The notes under the pieces are model-generated. The model searched no databases, was not told the DNA's origin, and saw only the letters and a list, made by a program, of their open reading frames with translations. This document shows, piece by piece, positions 51,171 through 62,205 of a stretch of 64,000 nucleotides of DNA. The stretch's first letter is position 1, and each line of letters opens with the position of its first letter. A program made the translations under genes and the position numbers. The DNA comes from Limnephilus marmoratus (lineage: Eukaryota; Arthropoda; Insecta; Trichoptera; Limnephilidae), in the NCBI GenBank assembly GCA_917880885.1, contig OU862917.1, positions 26,586,104-26,650,103 of the forward strand, written 5' to 3'.

Positions 51171-51262
51171 ATGCAAAGTGAATGGTCAATGATAATGGAA
51201 TCAATTCTCAAGACTACGTGTCCAGCCTTTGTTATTTTTTTTCCTTTGGTATACCAGACCCC

Positions 51263-51490
51263 CTAGCATGGTCGATCGATATAGGTTTTATCGAAAATGT
51301 CGGTAACTTGTCATCGCTCCCGATCACGACTGCAGGCAGCGAACGAACAAATAACAGTTCACAACGACTAAGGGTTCCTATTTTATTTGACGTGAACTAT
51401 TATTTGTTCGTTAGCTGTCTGCAGTCGTGCTCGGAGCGATGAAAAGTTACCGACATTTTCGATAAAACCTATATCGATCGACCATGCTAG
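51263..51490. mobile_element. Near-palindromic hairpin MITE, ~100-bp arms
   Basis: CTAGCATGGTCGATCGATAT then AGGTTTTATCGAAAATGTCG and GTAACTTGTCATCGCTCC, to GTTCAC at ~51362, is inverted from GTGAAC at ~51391 to CCATGCTAG at 51490. About ten mismatches and a ~28-bp loop were counted. TA at both borders (51264, 51488) would suit a Tc1/mariner-type TSD, but the palindrome includes it. A transcript would form a long imperfect hairpin. Confidence 0.8.
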
Positions 51491-51499
51491 GTAATATCG

Positions 51500-52159
51500 A
51501 AATATCGTAACCTACGATTAATAATTAATTAACCCAATAATAACGATTAATAATTAATTAACCTGACAATTAATCCGAACGCTGAAAACTAATAATAAAT
51601 ATTTTTGTGTTTATTTTTAAATTTGTGTATTTTATAATTATTAAAGATATTTTAAGGGGGTTCATATAAAATAGGTTTGTATTCGATTTTTATATACATG
51701 CATAAGAGGAACGACTGCGAAACGGCTCGAGGCCAAAATATCCAACCAAACTTTTTTTTAATAATTTTCTTTATTCATTGCATAAATATTATGGTTACAT
51801 TAATTAGTGGATTTTTTGACCACCATGGTAGGCTGATGCCCGTGTTATGGTGGTCTATGGTGATGAAACTGATTTAAAAAAAATATATTTTAAATAATGA
51901 TGCATTGGTGATTAAAGAATTCAATTTTCATTCCCTCTGGAGCAATACAAAACCTATAAAAAATTGGGTTTTTTGCGTAGTAATTATAATTTACCTTTAT
52001 ATGACAAATTTTCATTCGCTTTTCAGCAAGTCAGCTGGACTGTTTATTGGATCACCAAATTGTGAATTGTGTTTACATAGATATAGTAAAGGATGTTGGG
52101 AGCGTAGATGAAGGCAAATGGGAATACCTACCTACCTGGCTATTTTTTTTTCATGAACT
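51500..52159. other. Unassigned DNA with a LINE-tail fragment
   Basis: ACCACCATGGTAGGCTGATG then CCCGTGTTATGGTGG (51818-51855) resembles the pieces at 12251 and 22435. TAATTAATTAACC is duplicated at 51520-51565. Otherwise featureless. Confidence 0.4.
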
Positions 52160-52522
52160 CCTTACAGGTGCCCTTGTAGTAAAATATTTTCGCTCAGGGC
52201 CCTATGTCGTCTTAAGGGATGTTGTGTGGAGAGAATTTTTAGGAAAGTAAGGAGAGGAAGTTCTGGGAAGGAAAAAGGTATGAGGGGTGGATAGGAATCT
52301 AGGGGTTGGTGTGTCCAGGAGTGCCGGACGTTTGAATCCATCCTTCCCACTACGGGGCAAGGCGACGTTCCGAGAGAGTCCGTCTTGAGAGGTCAAAGGG
52401 ATTCGTTCAACCATTCTCTCCCGATCCGACTTGCCATGCAGCTGGTGGGCAAAGATCCGGAAAACCTCACCCCGGGAACATCAACCCGGGAACTCCTGCT
52501 AAATCCTATGGCAGAGGTGTTG
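52160..52522 (-). mobile_element. Hairpin-tail SINE, near full length
   Basis: On the plus strand GCTCAGGGCCCTATGTCGTC, GGATGTTGTGTGGAGAGAAT, GGGGTTGGTGTGTCCAGGAG, CCGATCCGACTTGCCATGCA and AACTCCTGCTAAATCCTATG then GCAGAGGTGTTGATTAATCA. It retains a middle section with CGAGAGAGTCCGTC that shorter copies lack. The extreme 5' end is missing. Confidence 0.7.
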
Positions 52523-52744
52523 ATTAATCAATAAATACGAATATGGGTGTAATATAGCAGTAACCGTACTCATATCCCAAAATGAATGTAGATCGAATCA
52601 CAAAATCTGTTAGATTCTGAATTGTGGCCTTTTACCAGGCGGTGATGCTTTTGATGTAGGGCCGCTTGTTTCACAGAATTTAAGCAATTCATCAATTTTA
52701 ATTTAAAATTTCTATAAAGGTTCTATTTAATTTCAGTTGTTATA

Positions 52745-52930
52745 TCATTATTGGCCAGTTGTTTAACATGGCCGCTCATTGGCCGAGTTGGGATCGACTG
52801 TGCAATTACTCGGTTGGCTAAGTCCTCCATCAGGATACAAACAACATTTTTCGTTAACTGTATCGGTTGAAGGAGATTTTCAAATAAGTCAGGTTATTCA
52901 TAACCCGAGAAGGAGTTTCTTTTTTAAATG
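52745..52930 (+). mobile_element. SINE-C copy
   Basis: AACATGGCCGCTCATTGGCC then GAGTTGGGATCGACTGTGCA, TAAGTCCTCCATCAGGATAC, AGGTTATTCATAACCCGAGA then AGGAGTTTCTTTTTTAAA. It aligns with 17990-18215. Confidence 0.55.
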
Positions 52931-53029
52931 ACAGAACTTGAAAAGAACTTTCACAGAACTTGAATATAATCCATGAAATTTGATGAATTGTTAAAATTCT
53001 GTGAAATAAATTCATAATCTTCCTCTCGG

Positions 53030-53590
53030 GAACTAGGTGCCACCAGGTGTATTGCCGAGTGGTTCAAATTAGTTAAACTGAGAGTCCAAAACGTTGGGTT
53101 CGAAATAATCGACATTACATAAGCAACATTTTCCTCTAAGAGTTTTTTTTATATAAGCTCCATGCAGGAGGCCCTGAGGAAAACAATTTCCCTTGAGGCC
53201 TATATCATCTTTGAGGATGCTGTGTGTTTAGTGAAAGGAAGAAGAGAAAGTTCTCGAAATAAAAAAGGCATGAGGGGTGAATAGGAATCTGGGGGACAGT
53301 GTGTCCAGGAGTGATGGACATATGAATTCATTCCTCTCAATGCGGTGCAAGGCGTTACATCGAGAGAGTCCGACTGGAGAGATCTCTCTCAACCAGTCCC
53401 TCCCGGTCCGGTTCGCCACGCAGTAGGTGGGCGGGCGCATCTGCCGCCAAGACTTAGACAAATCTCACCCCGTGAACCCGGGCACCCCTGCTAAGTCACC
53501 AAACGTAGCGAACCAGAGTGATGATATTAAGAGAAATTAAATATTGTCAGGTTATTCACAACGAGGGAATGTTTGTCTTTTTCCAAAGAA
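53030..53590 (+). mobile_element. SINE-C copy split by a hairpin-tail SINE
   Basis: The left part has ATTGCCGAGTGGTTCAAATT (A-box-like), GTTGGGTTCGAAATAATCGA (B-box-like GGGTTCGAAAT) and ATAAGCAACATTTTCCTCTA. The right part (53528-53590) has AATATTGTCAGGTTATTCAC then AACGAGGGAATGTTTGTCTT. TAAGAG at both junctions (53139-53144 and ~53529-53534) is a likely 6-bp TSD. Confidence 0.6.
53146..53527 (-). mobile_element. Hairpin-tail SINE inserted in SINE-C
   Basis: On the plus strand a T run, then TAAGCTCCATGCAGGAGGCC, AACAATTTCCCTTGAGGCCT, AATAGGAATCTGGGGGACAG, TCCCGGTCCGGTTCGCCACG and AACCCGGGCACCCCTGCTAA then GTCACCAAACGTAGCGAACC. The 5' ~75 bp are missing. Confidence 0.75.
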
Positions 53591-54629
53591 ACAATTTCTG
53601 CAAACGTTATTTTATTAAACTTATTTCTATATTATATGTATCCATGTACATTTACGAGCATTTTTATTTGTCTGCCTGGTGGATCTCAAAACCCGAGACC
53701 TCTGGTTTCAGAGCCAAAACTTATTTCTTTGCCACGAAGGTCGTTTTGTTGCCAAACGCTGACATTAATATTCTATAAATAAGTTGATTAAACGACTACC
53801 CAGCGGTTATTTTAAAGTTGCAAGAAGTCACCTCTACCCACCAGACGACATTTTTCGAAAATGCTTATTGATTCAGAACAATCGTTAGTACTAAATACGC
53901 TATCGCAATAAGCGCTGATTAATGAAAATCAGCCCAAGTCCAAAGGTTAAAATATCCAATGCAAATAATCATGAGAGGAATGACAAACATACTAACATGA
54001 AATATAGTGACATACCAACGTACCTCCGCATGTCAGTTCGACCGGCCAATAGGAGAGAGGAAAAATAATTACGAGCTTCCGCCAACCCGCGCTAGGTGGC
54101 TCTGCCTCTCCCGTTTCAAGCAATTAAACTCTACAAGCTGGAAATAATTTCCGAAGGTCACCTTGGGCGAAACACGAAGCGAAGTTTTATGTAATAATGT
54201 CGCAAAACGCAATAGAAGCGTTGAATATATAACGTATTTACCTGCTGCAGTCTTTTGATAAGAACATACAGCGAAATCTTAAATAAATTTGTGGAAATAA
54301 CGAAGTTACAACCGTTATTGAGAACAAAGAAAACGTTCCAACAACGCACATGTTCTGAAATACGTAGGTTGGACTTTAAAATCTGTATATTTTACACTCG
54401 CAGAGCGATTTCACGGAATTCGCCTTACGATTCTAGTACATAGTTGCAACCCGGCTTCGCCCGGGTTTCAACACTGCTTTTCTTGTTACAAAATTGAAAA
54501 ACTTTCGGGTGGTGTCTTATTGTCGAACAGTTTAATAGATATTTGAAGGCTTTAGAAATCACGATGGAAAACATTAAGCTAGATTGTCAAATCCCATACC
54601 CATATCCGTCTGAGGGTTTTTATTTGAAG
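53591..54629. other. Unassigned, possibly low-copy DNA
   Basis: No repeat of the window's families was found at 53790-54430. A short CAACCCGGCTTCGCCCGGGT at 54447 resembles starts of Helitron-like repeats. The frames present have no motif. Confidence 0.4.
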
Positions 54630-54790
54630 TACAGTCCCAACTGCTCCCAACCATCAGGAGCCAGCGGGACTAGGGCATCCCCAGTTGGGTTGTGTACGTG
54701 AGGGGAAGGAAGGGCAGGCATGGTCACAAAACGTGGCTAAAACCGTTTCAATAAAAATATTTCAGTTCTGAATTATGGCGTTTCACCAGG
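54630..54790 (-). mobile_element. S2 repeat, shortened
   Basis: ACAGTCCCAACTGCTCCCAA, GGGACTAGGGCATCCCCAGT, GGTCACAAAACGTGGCTAAA and CCGTTTCAATAAAAA, then TGGCGTTTCACCAGGGCAA. About 60 bp of the centre are deleted. Confidence 0.6.
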
Positions 54791-56215
54791 GCAATTTGGA
54801 GGCGGGAATGGGTACCGCCGCCCCGGGAACCATTTATTGGATAACCAACACCTTTGCCATAGATCACCCCAAGTGATTCGCTACGTATGGTGATTTATTT
54901 ATTTATTTATTGTTGTTATACGCCCGTAGGGGCTTTTACATAGATTAGAAAATAACATTTAAGATATCTAGGATTGCACATACATAGAATTTATACCAAA
55001 AGTTATAAAAAGTGAAAAAACTTTTAAGAATATTCAAGTAGTTTTTAAAGAAAAAAAACCACTTGTATATGTCTTGTGGAAAACCGTGAAATATTTTAAA
55101 CAATGTAATATTTAACAATAAAATAGAACAAAATATAATATAAACATTACAATAACAAATCAAATCGTTAAATATATTATACCCATGTTACAATAATTTG
55201 TAGGATTCAACAAAGTGTTGGTTTAAATTGCATTTTAGAATGTAAAGGGAATCAGCAAATACATCTACAATACCACCAAACTTGTTGCCTAAATAATGCA
55301 TCCTATTGGTAAGTGAGTGTGATTGATAGTTAGTTGTGTATGTGTTGCAAAAGAATGTTATATTTTGTCTAGTATTCCTTGTCGGTACAAGAAGTTTAAT
55401 AGTAGAAACGATGGCAGGGCTGTCAATTAGGTTGTTCATAATTCTGTACAATAAAATTAGGTCTGAAATGATTCTTCTGTCAGACAGCGTAATTAAATTT
55501 AGTCGATTCATTAAACTTAAATAATTAATGTTTTCTATTGGAATTTTGAGTTTGAAATTTAAGTACCTAAGAAATTTGTGTTGAACTCGTTCTATTTTGT
55601 TAGAGTGTACTTTATAGAAAGGGGACCAAATAGGTGAATTATATTCAACTTGACATCTAACTAATGAAATGTAGAGTGTTTTCATGCAATCCAAGGACTT
55701 AAAATCAGTTAGGGTTCTACAAAGGAAGCCAAGAATCTTTAAAGCCTTATTAGTTATATTATCTATATGTGGTGTGAATGTTAAGTTTGAATCGAATATA
55801 ACTCCCAAGTCGCGAATTTGTAATACTGGTGTTAATTTAACATTATTAAAATTATATTCATGTAAAATATGAGAATGAGTTCTGGAAAATCGTATTACTT
55901 GACATTTCTCAGTATTCAAAAATAACATATTTTGTTCGCACCATTTAAAAAATTCATTTAGCAGGGATGCCCGGGTTCATGGGGTGAGGTTTGTGCGGAT
56001 CTTGGCGGCGGATGTGTCTTCCCACCAAGTGTGCGGTAGGCCGGATCGGGAGAGACTGGTTAAGGGAGATATTTTAATGTCTCCAGCAGGAACATCGGAA
56101 CATCTCTCTCGGGACATCGCTTTACCGCAGTGGGAGGAATAGATTTATATATCCGTCACTCCTGGACATGCTGACCCACAGATTCCTACACGCCCCCCGT
56201 ACCTGCTATACTGGA
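54791..56215 (+). mobile_element. Hairpin-tail SINE split by a LINE
   Basis: The 5' part (54791-54896) is TTTGGAGGCGGGAATGGGTA to TTCGCTACGTATGGTGATTTA. The remainder resumes at 55959 with TAGCAGGGATGCCCGGGTTC then ATGGGGTGAGGTTTGTGCGG, to CACGCCCCCCGTACCTG, and then loses its 3' end. ATTTA at both junctions is a 5-bp TSD. Confidence 0.8.
54897..55958 (-). pseudogene. CR1/Jockey-group LINE, RT C-terminal half, intact 246-codon frame
   Basis: The minus-strand frame 55928-55188 reads MLFLNTEKCQVIRFSRTHSH, IRDLGVIFDSNLTFTPHIDN, CMKTLYISLVRCQVEYNSPI, WSPFYKVHSNKIERVQHKFL, LSDRRIISDLILLYRIMNNL and VPTRNTRQNITFFCNTYTT, ending in a stop with no internal break. The 3' UTR ends AAAAGCCCCTACGGGCGTAT then AACAACAATAAATAAATAAA. 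It lacks FADD and everything upstream (5' truncation at 55958). It shares 3' end and protein with 21381-22395. Confidence 0.9.
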
Positions 56216-56439
56216 AGCATCATTTGACTTTTTGATAAATCATAATCGAATTTAAAAAAATACGATCTGTAAATTCGGCTACGAAACCATTGCACGTTGC
56301 CGAAATAGAGTCATTTACATTAATTATAATTATTAAGGTTATCTACTTTCTATTTTAGGTAGGTTACGACGTATATTATTATTCTTAACCAAAAGCATTC
56401 TCATTCATCTTGCCAATTAATGAAATTATTCATTGGGTT

Positions 56440-56635
56440 TTTTTTTAAAGAAAGACAAACGTTCCTGGGTTACGAATAATCAGACAATATTTAAAAAATC
56501 TCCTACTGCCACCACAGTAAGCCGAAAATGTTGCTTGAGTCGTGATGGAGGACTTAGCAGCCGAGGAATCGAACACGGAACGCCTAGGTGAGATCCAAAC
56601 GCGATGCTCACTCAACCACTGACCTATCGAAGGTA
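56440..56635 (-). mobile_element. SINE-C copy
   Basis: The plus strand reads AAAGAAAGACAAACGTTCCT then GGGTTACGAATAATCAGACA, GAAAATGTTGCTTGAGTCGT, GCCGAGGAATCGAACACGGA and GCGATGCTCACTCAACCACT then GACCTATCG. The minus strand has B-box-like GTTCGATTCC, the best preserved head of the family. Confidence 0.6.
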
Positions 56636-56659
56636 TAATAGGTATATTAGTAGTAATAA

Positions 56660-57110
56660 GTATATTACTTCCTACCGTCTGAAAGTTTCATATTAAAAAT
56701 ACTAATTTTGGTTGTCTGTCTGTAACTCCGGTTCAACGAAGTCCGAAGAACGAGATTTTTTAAACTACCCCATACCCTTTTCCCACCCTTTAAAGCAGAA
56801 TTTCGATTCTACTTGATGCACTTTTCAACCTTGGACGTAGGTACAAAAATTAAAGGAGGGGAATTTGCTGTCTGCGTCTGATTTCAAATAATTCTCCGTA
56901 AAACCCGGGTAACGCCGGGGACCTCAGTAGTGTACATGTAAAAAAAGAGGGTCCTTGTGTGGCAGTGTGATTCTTAGGACATTTTGTACACCACTTTTTG
57001 TGACCTTCGAAGCAAGAGGAAGGTTTGTATACATGTGAGATTTCGACAAACTACCCCAATTCCCTTTTCCCACACCATGAAGCGTTTTAACTTATTTGTG
57101 AACGTTTGCA
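56660..57110. mobile_element. Helitron-like remnants
   Basis: GTTGTCTGTCTGTAACTCCG, then two copies of a motif near ACTACCCCATACCCTTTTCC (56764) and ACTACCCCAATTCCCTTTTC (57050), with ACCCGGGTAACGCCGGGGAC at 56896 between them. The pattern is typical of decayed repeats of this class. Boundaries are unclear. Confidence 0.35.
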
Positions 57111-57182
57111 CAATTGACATTTAAAATATTAGAAAATTGTCTGTCTACATTTGATTTCGAAAAAAAAATATTTTGTTTTACA

Positions 57183-57705
57183 TTAACTCCACACAGGAGG
57201 CCCCGACGAAAATAATTTCCCTCAGGGTCTATGTCATCTTTGAAGATGCTGGGTGGAGGGTCTTTTTGAGGAAAGGAAGGAGTGAACATGGGTCTTGAAG
57301 AGACCCATGTTGTAGGAGGGAGGAAACACAGAGGCCGGCAAATCGTTCCACAACCGAGCCGTTGAACTCCAGAAGGAGTCATAGAAACGACCCGTTCTCA
57401 TGTGACTAATGTCAACCGTGTACATATGTTGGGCGCGTGTTTGACGTGTTTCCCGATTATGCACCGGTGCCGAGGGGATCAATTACACTAGTTCCTCGGA
57501 GCATCTTCCATTGTAATACCGGTAGAACAAGGACAGCATTCCCACCGGACGCCTATGCTCTAAAGATTGCAGTCCGTCTTATAAGATGGGAGAATCTATC
57601 AAACGGACCGCCCGTTTCTGCACAGAGTCAAGTTTTTTTTTTTAGGTATTTTGGAGCTCCAGACCAGAGGTGACTGCCAAATTCAACCGTGGGGCGCACT
57701 TATAC
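57183..57705 (-). pseudogene. Hairpin-tail LINE: RT C-terminal end and 3' UTR
   Basis: The minus-strand frame 57482-57234 reads IPSAPVHNRETRQTRAQHMY, TVDISHMRTGRFYDSFWSST and ARLWNDLPASVFPPSYNMGL, collinear with 18782-19345. The 3' UTR keeps CACCCAGCATCTTCAAAGAT and the stem-loop, ending in plus-strand TTTTACATTAACTCCACACA. Frameshifts lie near 57500. Confidence 0.8.
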
Positions 57706-58284
57706 GAGTATAAAGCGGGCTATGCCGGAGACTTCAGCTAGTTAGTTATTTTAATATAAGATTAAAAATCAACCCGTGAAAAACAAAGTTTTTTTACTTA
57801 CATCTTTTTTCGAATGTCTTTTAAAACTTTTTTTTTTGGTTTGGTTGAGGACTGAATATCACTGATTACACAGTGATCAGAAGCAACCGCGATACCAACC
57901 CAGCCAAATCCCGAGTAGATAAGACGGACATTTATTTCGAGAGCTGTAATATTATATTTCAGAGAAATGCAAATATGTCCACGTGTTTGTGCGTAATTGC
58001 CACCACTCGTTAATACAACATATTGTCATCGATGACGAGATTCAGCTCGATCGGATGTCGGGAAGTGAGTTAATGTTCACGTTCAAGTTTTCACCTCATC
58101 CATACATTCGTTCAACCAAGAAAAAAAAAGTGAATTTCAAGTAGATATTTAAATATATAATTTCAAGTAGATATTGACAAAAAAACGGTTGATTTTGTAG
58201 TTATTTGTGTTATCGCAACCTATTTGTTCATATTTAGGCCTTGTTGAAATATGGCGGTCTTGCTTGTGTTCACAATGAAAACAA
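57706..58284. other. Unassigned, possibly low-copy DNA
   Basis: CACTGATTACACAGTGATCA (57868) is a short hairpin. TTTCAAGTAGATATT is repeated at 58136 and 58162. No coding frame or repeat family was seen. Confidence 0.4.
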
Positions 58285-58460
58285 ATAGAGGTGTTACATC
58301 TACCGGATCTGCCGGATCTGCCCTGATGATGGACACTGCAACGATGTCCGAAACGTTGGCTAAAGAAGGAGGTAGCGCAACACGGCATAACACCCCAAAA
58401 ACAAATAACGAAAATGCTTTTGGCCGTGAAAATCTTAAAACTTATCAGAGGTGTTACGAA
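58285..58460 (+). repeat. Dispersed repeat with a hammerhead-like motif (copy 3)
   Basis: The core at 58320-58360 is identical to copy 1. Upstream, CCGGATCTG is duplicated in tandem. Downstream, GGAGGTAGCGCAACACGGCA then TTTGGCCGTGAAAATCTTAA. It is the longest of the three copies. Confidence 0.6.
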
Positions 58461-58680
58461 GTTAATTTTTATTTAGCTATTTAATATTATATTTATGAAA
58501 GTTCTGCACAATTGTTTTTTGTTTAATGTTATTATTGCCCAAAAACCGTGAATAATTATTTTTAGAGATTATTAATGCAAACTATTGCTAGTCTCCAATT
58601 TCCGAATTTCCGTAAAATCGAAAAAAAAAATGTTTCTATAACTTTATTTTTTAAATTAAAAAAGTGTGCCTCTTTATTTG

Positions 58681-58885
58681 TTGACCGGACAACTCATAAT
58701 CATGCAACTTCAATACCTCCCTTGAAAAGTCTTTTAAAGTGATGACAAAAAATATTTAAAAATTGGTTAAATATTTTAAGTTAATTTAGGATACGAACTA
58801 TTTTCTAATTTTTTTTTCATAACTTTTGATAACTATCCAAAGGGGTGTTGAAATTTGAAATTGCATGATTTTGAGTTGTCACGGA
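58681..58885. mobile_element. MITE with imperfect TIRs
   Basis: TTGACCGGACAACTCATAAT then CATGCAACTTCAA at the left is inverted at the right (TTGAAATTGCATGATTTTGA then GTTGTCACGG). An isolated end of the same type is at 32935-32990. No TSD was fixed. Confidence 0.5.
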
Positions 58886-58977
58886 ATCTTTTATATACGT
58901 CCTATCGTGGACCAGAATAAAGTTTTCAGCTGATCAATATGTTTGAATAATATTTTTATGTGCTTCGTATTTATTAT

Positions 58978-59758
58978 ATACTAGCTGGTCCCGGCATGCG
59001 TTGCTATGCCATTTAATAAAGAAATTGTTTCTCACTGAGTGTCCTTTCCCATTCGTCCCGTTCCCATTCCGCCTTCCCTTCTTCTCATGCGTCCTCTTAC
59101 CCGCTCGCGTTCCCACTCCGTCACCTCCACCTTCCCTCTCCCCACTCCACTTCCCCCCCCCCTTCACCCATCCCGCGAACCCCCCCTCCCGAATTCCCCT
59201 CCCAGGTCCCCCTCCCCCCTCCCGCGTTCCTCTTCCACCTTCCCCGCCTTCCCTCTTCCCTTTCCCGCTCCCTCGTCCCGCCAACCCTCCTCCCGCGTTC
59301 CTTGTATTCAATCCCAGTACATTCAGTTATTAAACAGCCCGCGTGCCACCTTTTACAATTTTTATTCAAATTTACATTTTTCTTGTATATTAAATTTGGT
59401 ACCTAACATAGGTACCTATTTAAAATATCTAAAATTCTTGACACGATTCAAACTATTAGAGGAGTGCCTACTTTAAATAAATTTATCAACTAAAGATTTT
59501 CAAAAATAGAATCCTGATTGAACAATCATTGTTTTGTAAAATGTCATTCTCAAACACGCGAACTGTCAAACGTGCGATGTTTTCTGTTATTATCTAATTT
59601 TCTCTGCAATTTTCTTAATTTTTCTCTCCGTAAGAACCATCCTCGAACTTCAAGGAAAATTCTAAAAAAAGAATTAGCGAAATCGGTTCAACCGCTCTCG
59701 AGATTTGCGCTTACAAACAAATTTAGCGATTCATTTTTATATTATAGATTATAGATGG
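58978..59758 (+). mobile_element. Helitron-like element with a 280-bp pyrimidine-rich tract
   Basis: It starts ACTAGCTGGTCCCGGCATGC then GTTGCTATGCCATTTAATAA. From 59042 to 59320 it is almost only C and T with interspersed CCCGCGTTCC units. It ends TCCGTAAGAACCATCCTCGA then AAAGAATTAGCGAAATCGGT, TCAACCGCTCTCGAGATTTG and TTTTTATATTATAGATTATA, an ending common in insect repeats of this kind. Proline-rich frames across the tract are artefacts. A sister copy is at 63395. Confidence 0.65.
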
Positions 59759-60295
59759 AACAGGAATATATAATATTATTTAAAGCAAATAATTAAATGT
59801 TTGCGTTTTGTTGCATTCAACCTCTGTAAATAATCGGTTAATTTGTACACTCCAGTTTAGAAACCAAGAAAATATTTGTAAGGCTTCTTCCAACAATTAA
59901 TCAATAAATAACCAACACTGTAGAACCAAAGGAATATTCAATGAAAATTGGTGATATTTCAGTAATATGTTTGATTTTATGTGTACTACCTATAACAATA
60001 ACACCAACCTTGACGGTAAGTCATACAATTAGAATAATGTATCAATAAATCTAAAGTAAAACACAAAAAAAACATCCTAGCTCTAACCAAGATCAGCATA
60101 AGAAACCTTTTTAGCTTAACTTGCTTAGCACGTTTAACGTACGTAAGTCTGTTTATCCAACTTTGCATGATAAAAACTGTTTACTTCGTACTGTTTTTTT
60201 ATTTATTTATTTTGTACACTTTACAAATATAAGACAAAAAAAGTCCCGATAAACTACTTTTTAGCAGTTTGTCTAACGGGTTCTTTACATTAAAG
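59759..60295. other. Unassigned DNA
   Basis: No coding signal or known repeat was recognised. Confidence 0.35.
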
Positions 60296-60880
60296 ATCTT
60301 ATTATGGTGATTTAATAGTTAATAATAATAATAGCCTTTATTCAGACAGTAAATTAATTAATTACATTATTTATAATATTTATAACACTTATCAATCTTA
60401 TCATGCATCGACTCCCTGTTTGTACGTCACTAGTTGACAAAGACCTCCTCCAACTGTCGCCATTTCTCTCTATCATTAGCTACTCTTGTCCATGTACCAC
60501 CTGCTATGGCTTTGATGTCGTTAATGGTCTACCTCGTTTTCTCTTCTTTTCGCTTGTGAACCAATTCATGACTAATTTTGACCATTTTTCATTTCCTCTG
60601 ATTGTGTGGCCTGACAACTTCCACTTTAGCTTTATTATTGTTTTTGTGTCATCTTTTGTTCTTGTTTGTTTCTTAATGGTTTCGATTTTTATTCAATCGG
60701 ACAGTCAATCCCTAACATACCATTCCATGGAGTTTTGGCAAATTTAGATTTTCTTATTGTGATTTTTTGTGAGTGCCCAAGGAAGTATGCAGGTATCAAA
60801 ACGTTTCCGTTTAATATGTAGTTATCCTACTTTCATTGTTTTTCATTATTTCTTTAAAACCCCAATATTGTTTCCAAGCA
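60296..60880 (-). pseudogene. LINE C-terminal fragment with AATAATAAT tail
   Basis: The minus strand, with frameshifts, keeps DIKAIAGGTW-like and ANDREKWRQLEEV-like readings (about 60520-60430), the closing phrase of an insect LINE family. Its 3' end is ...CTGAATAAAGGCTATTATTA then TTATTA. Several frameshifts occur. Confidence 0.5.
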
Positions 60881-60979
60881 TTTCCAATACGTCTGTCTAC
60901 ATATATATAGTTAAATTAAAAAAATTACAGAAATATAGATAAAAGACAAATTATGAAAACATAAATAACAATTTAAAAG

Positions 60980-61235
60980 TCGGTAGAATAATATGTCATT
61001 GTAAGCTAATACTAATTACTTCTTTTCGTAAGCCAAGTCTTCGGTAAATTCACCATTATTGTTTTTTTTTGGGCACAGTTTTTAATTTCAGCAGGTAACA
61101 TATTTAAACAACTGGGAATCATGTAATTTAACGTTCTTTGTCCATATTTATTTGTATATTTAGGTACAATTAATCCTTCATTAAAGTTAAAACTAGTATG
61201 ATGGTTGTGTTCCAGCCTGTTTTTATATATATAAA
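60980..61235 (-). pseudogene. LINE C-terminal fragment
   Basis: The minus strand reads VPKYTNKYGQRTLNYMIPSC then LNMLPAEIKNCAQKKN and EFTEDLAYEKK before a stop. RTxLGQRSxxYxxPxLxNxLPxxIK is the usual closing motif of LINE proteins. No RT or tail was assigned. Confidence 0.45.
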
Positions 61236-61314
61236 TAAAATAATTAAATATTATTTATGATGGTTTCCGAAGAACAATATATTTTTAACTTCATCTCAAA
61301 TATATTTTTTTAAA

Positions 61315-61525
61315 TCTTCAGAAAACTAAAGTAGACAAGAATGGGCAAGCTACAAAGCACCACACACAAAGAGGAGACCGATAGACTACAGAGCACCGCA
61401 CAAAGAGGAGACCGATTATACTTTATCATTATTACGTGTTTCTCCTTTAACTATCGTTTTTTTTTCCAACGAGTTTCAAATCACAACGGTGCTAAAGAAG
61501 TTTTTAGTTCAATAATATTTTTAAT
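61315..61525 (-). mobile_element. 'GTGAAAACTTC' MITE, truncated
   Basis: AATCTTCAGAAAACTAAAGT at the left. AGCACCACACACAAAGAGGA and a tandem duplicate AGCACCGCACAAAGAGGAGA in the middle. CACAACGGTGCTAAAGAAGT at the right. The outermost GTGTGAACTGCACA end is missing. Confidence 0.6.
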
Positions 61526-62194
61526 TTTTATAACTGTAGTGGTGTATTTTAAACGATAATAAAAAAAGTTTTCACCCCATAATTCTGAGAAAGTTGATAT
61601 TACATTTGAATCAATCTATGAGTCAATGGCTATGATTGAAGTGTGATACCTGTCTTTATTTTTCTGAAAACGTCTTTGTATCATCATAATTAGTCATATG
61701 CTGTCTGAGGCATCTTTTGAAATAACATACATAATTTATATATAAAAAGGTAATTAACGATGTCCATTAATATGAAGTCGTGCGAAATAATGCCAAATCA
61801 TACAAAATCATGTGATTTGGTTTGAAAATTTGATCGCTTAGAAATATTATAGATGCTTCTATGAAATACTGCAAAAGAGGCGGGGATTTCAATATCGAAT
61901 TTCTCCAGGACTAGTGGATCACCTTAATTTACATTGTTTATCTTATTAACAGTGCCAACCTACCTACTATCTTTTAAGGTAATCATTTAATAATTTTTTC
62001 ACAAAAATCAATGTATACTGTTTTCTTAAAATCTCTATAAAATATCCAGACCTTTTTAAAGTGTACAAGGCTTGAATTCTCTACGTGGAGTCTTTCAGAT
62101 TTAAGATAATTATTATCGTAAATATTTAATTTAATTATTGTATTATTTTATTTATTTGCGTTATAAATAGTCTTTAAAATATACATCGGAGGAA
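61526..62194. other. Unassigned DNA
   Basis: Nothing recognisable was seen. CATACAAAATCATGTGATTT lies in a short run of ATCATAC-like repeats (61780-61815). Confidence 0.35.
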
Positions 62195-62205
62195 GGTTAT
62201 ATCAT

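Noticed and set aside
58934..59476. Overlapping open frames of 110-145 codons on both strands
   Set aside because: Same cause: the C/T-rich tract. Composition is only Pro/Ser/Leu or Gly/Arg/Glu with no motif.
60403..60747. 114-codon plus-strand frame with hydrophobic segments
   Set aside because: It is the antisense of a LINE C-terminal fragment (60296-60880); apparent membrane segments come from antisense Lys/Asn codons.
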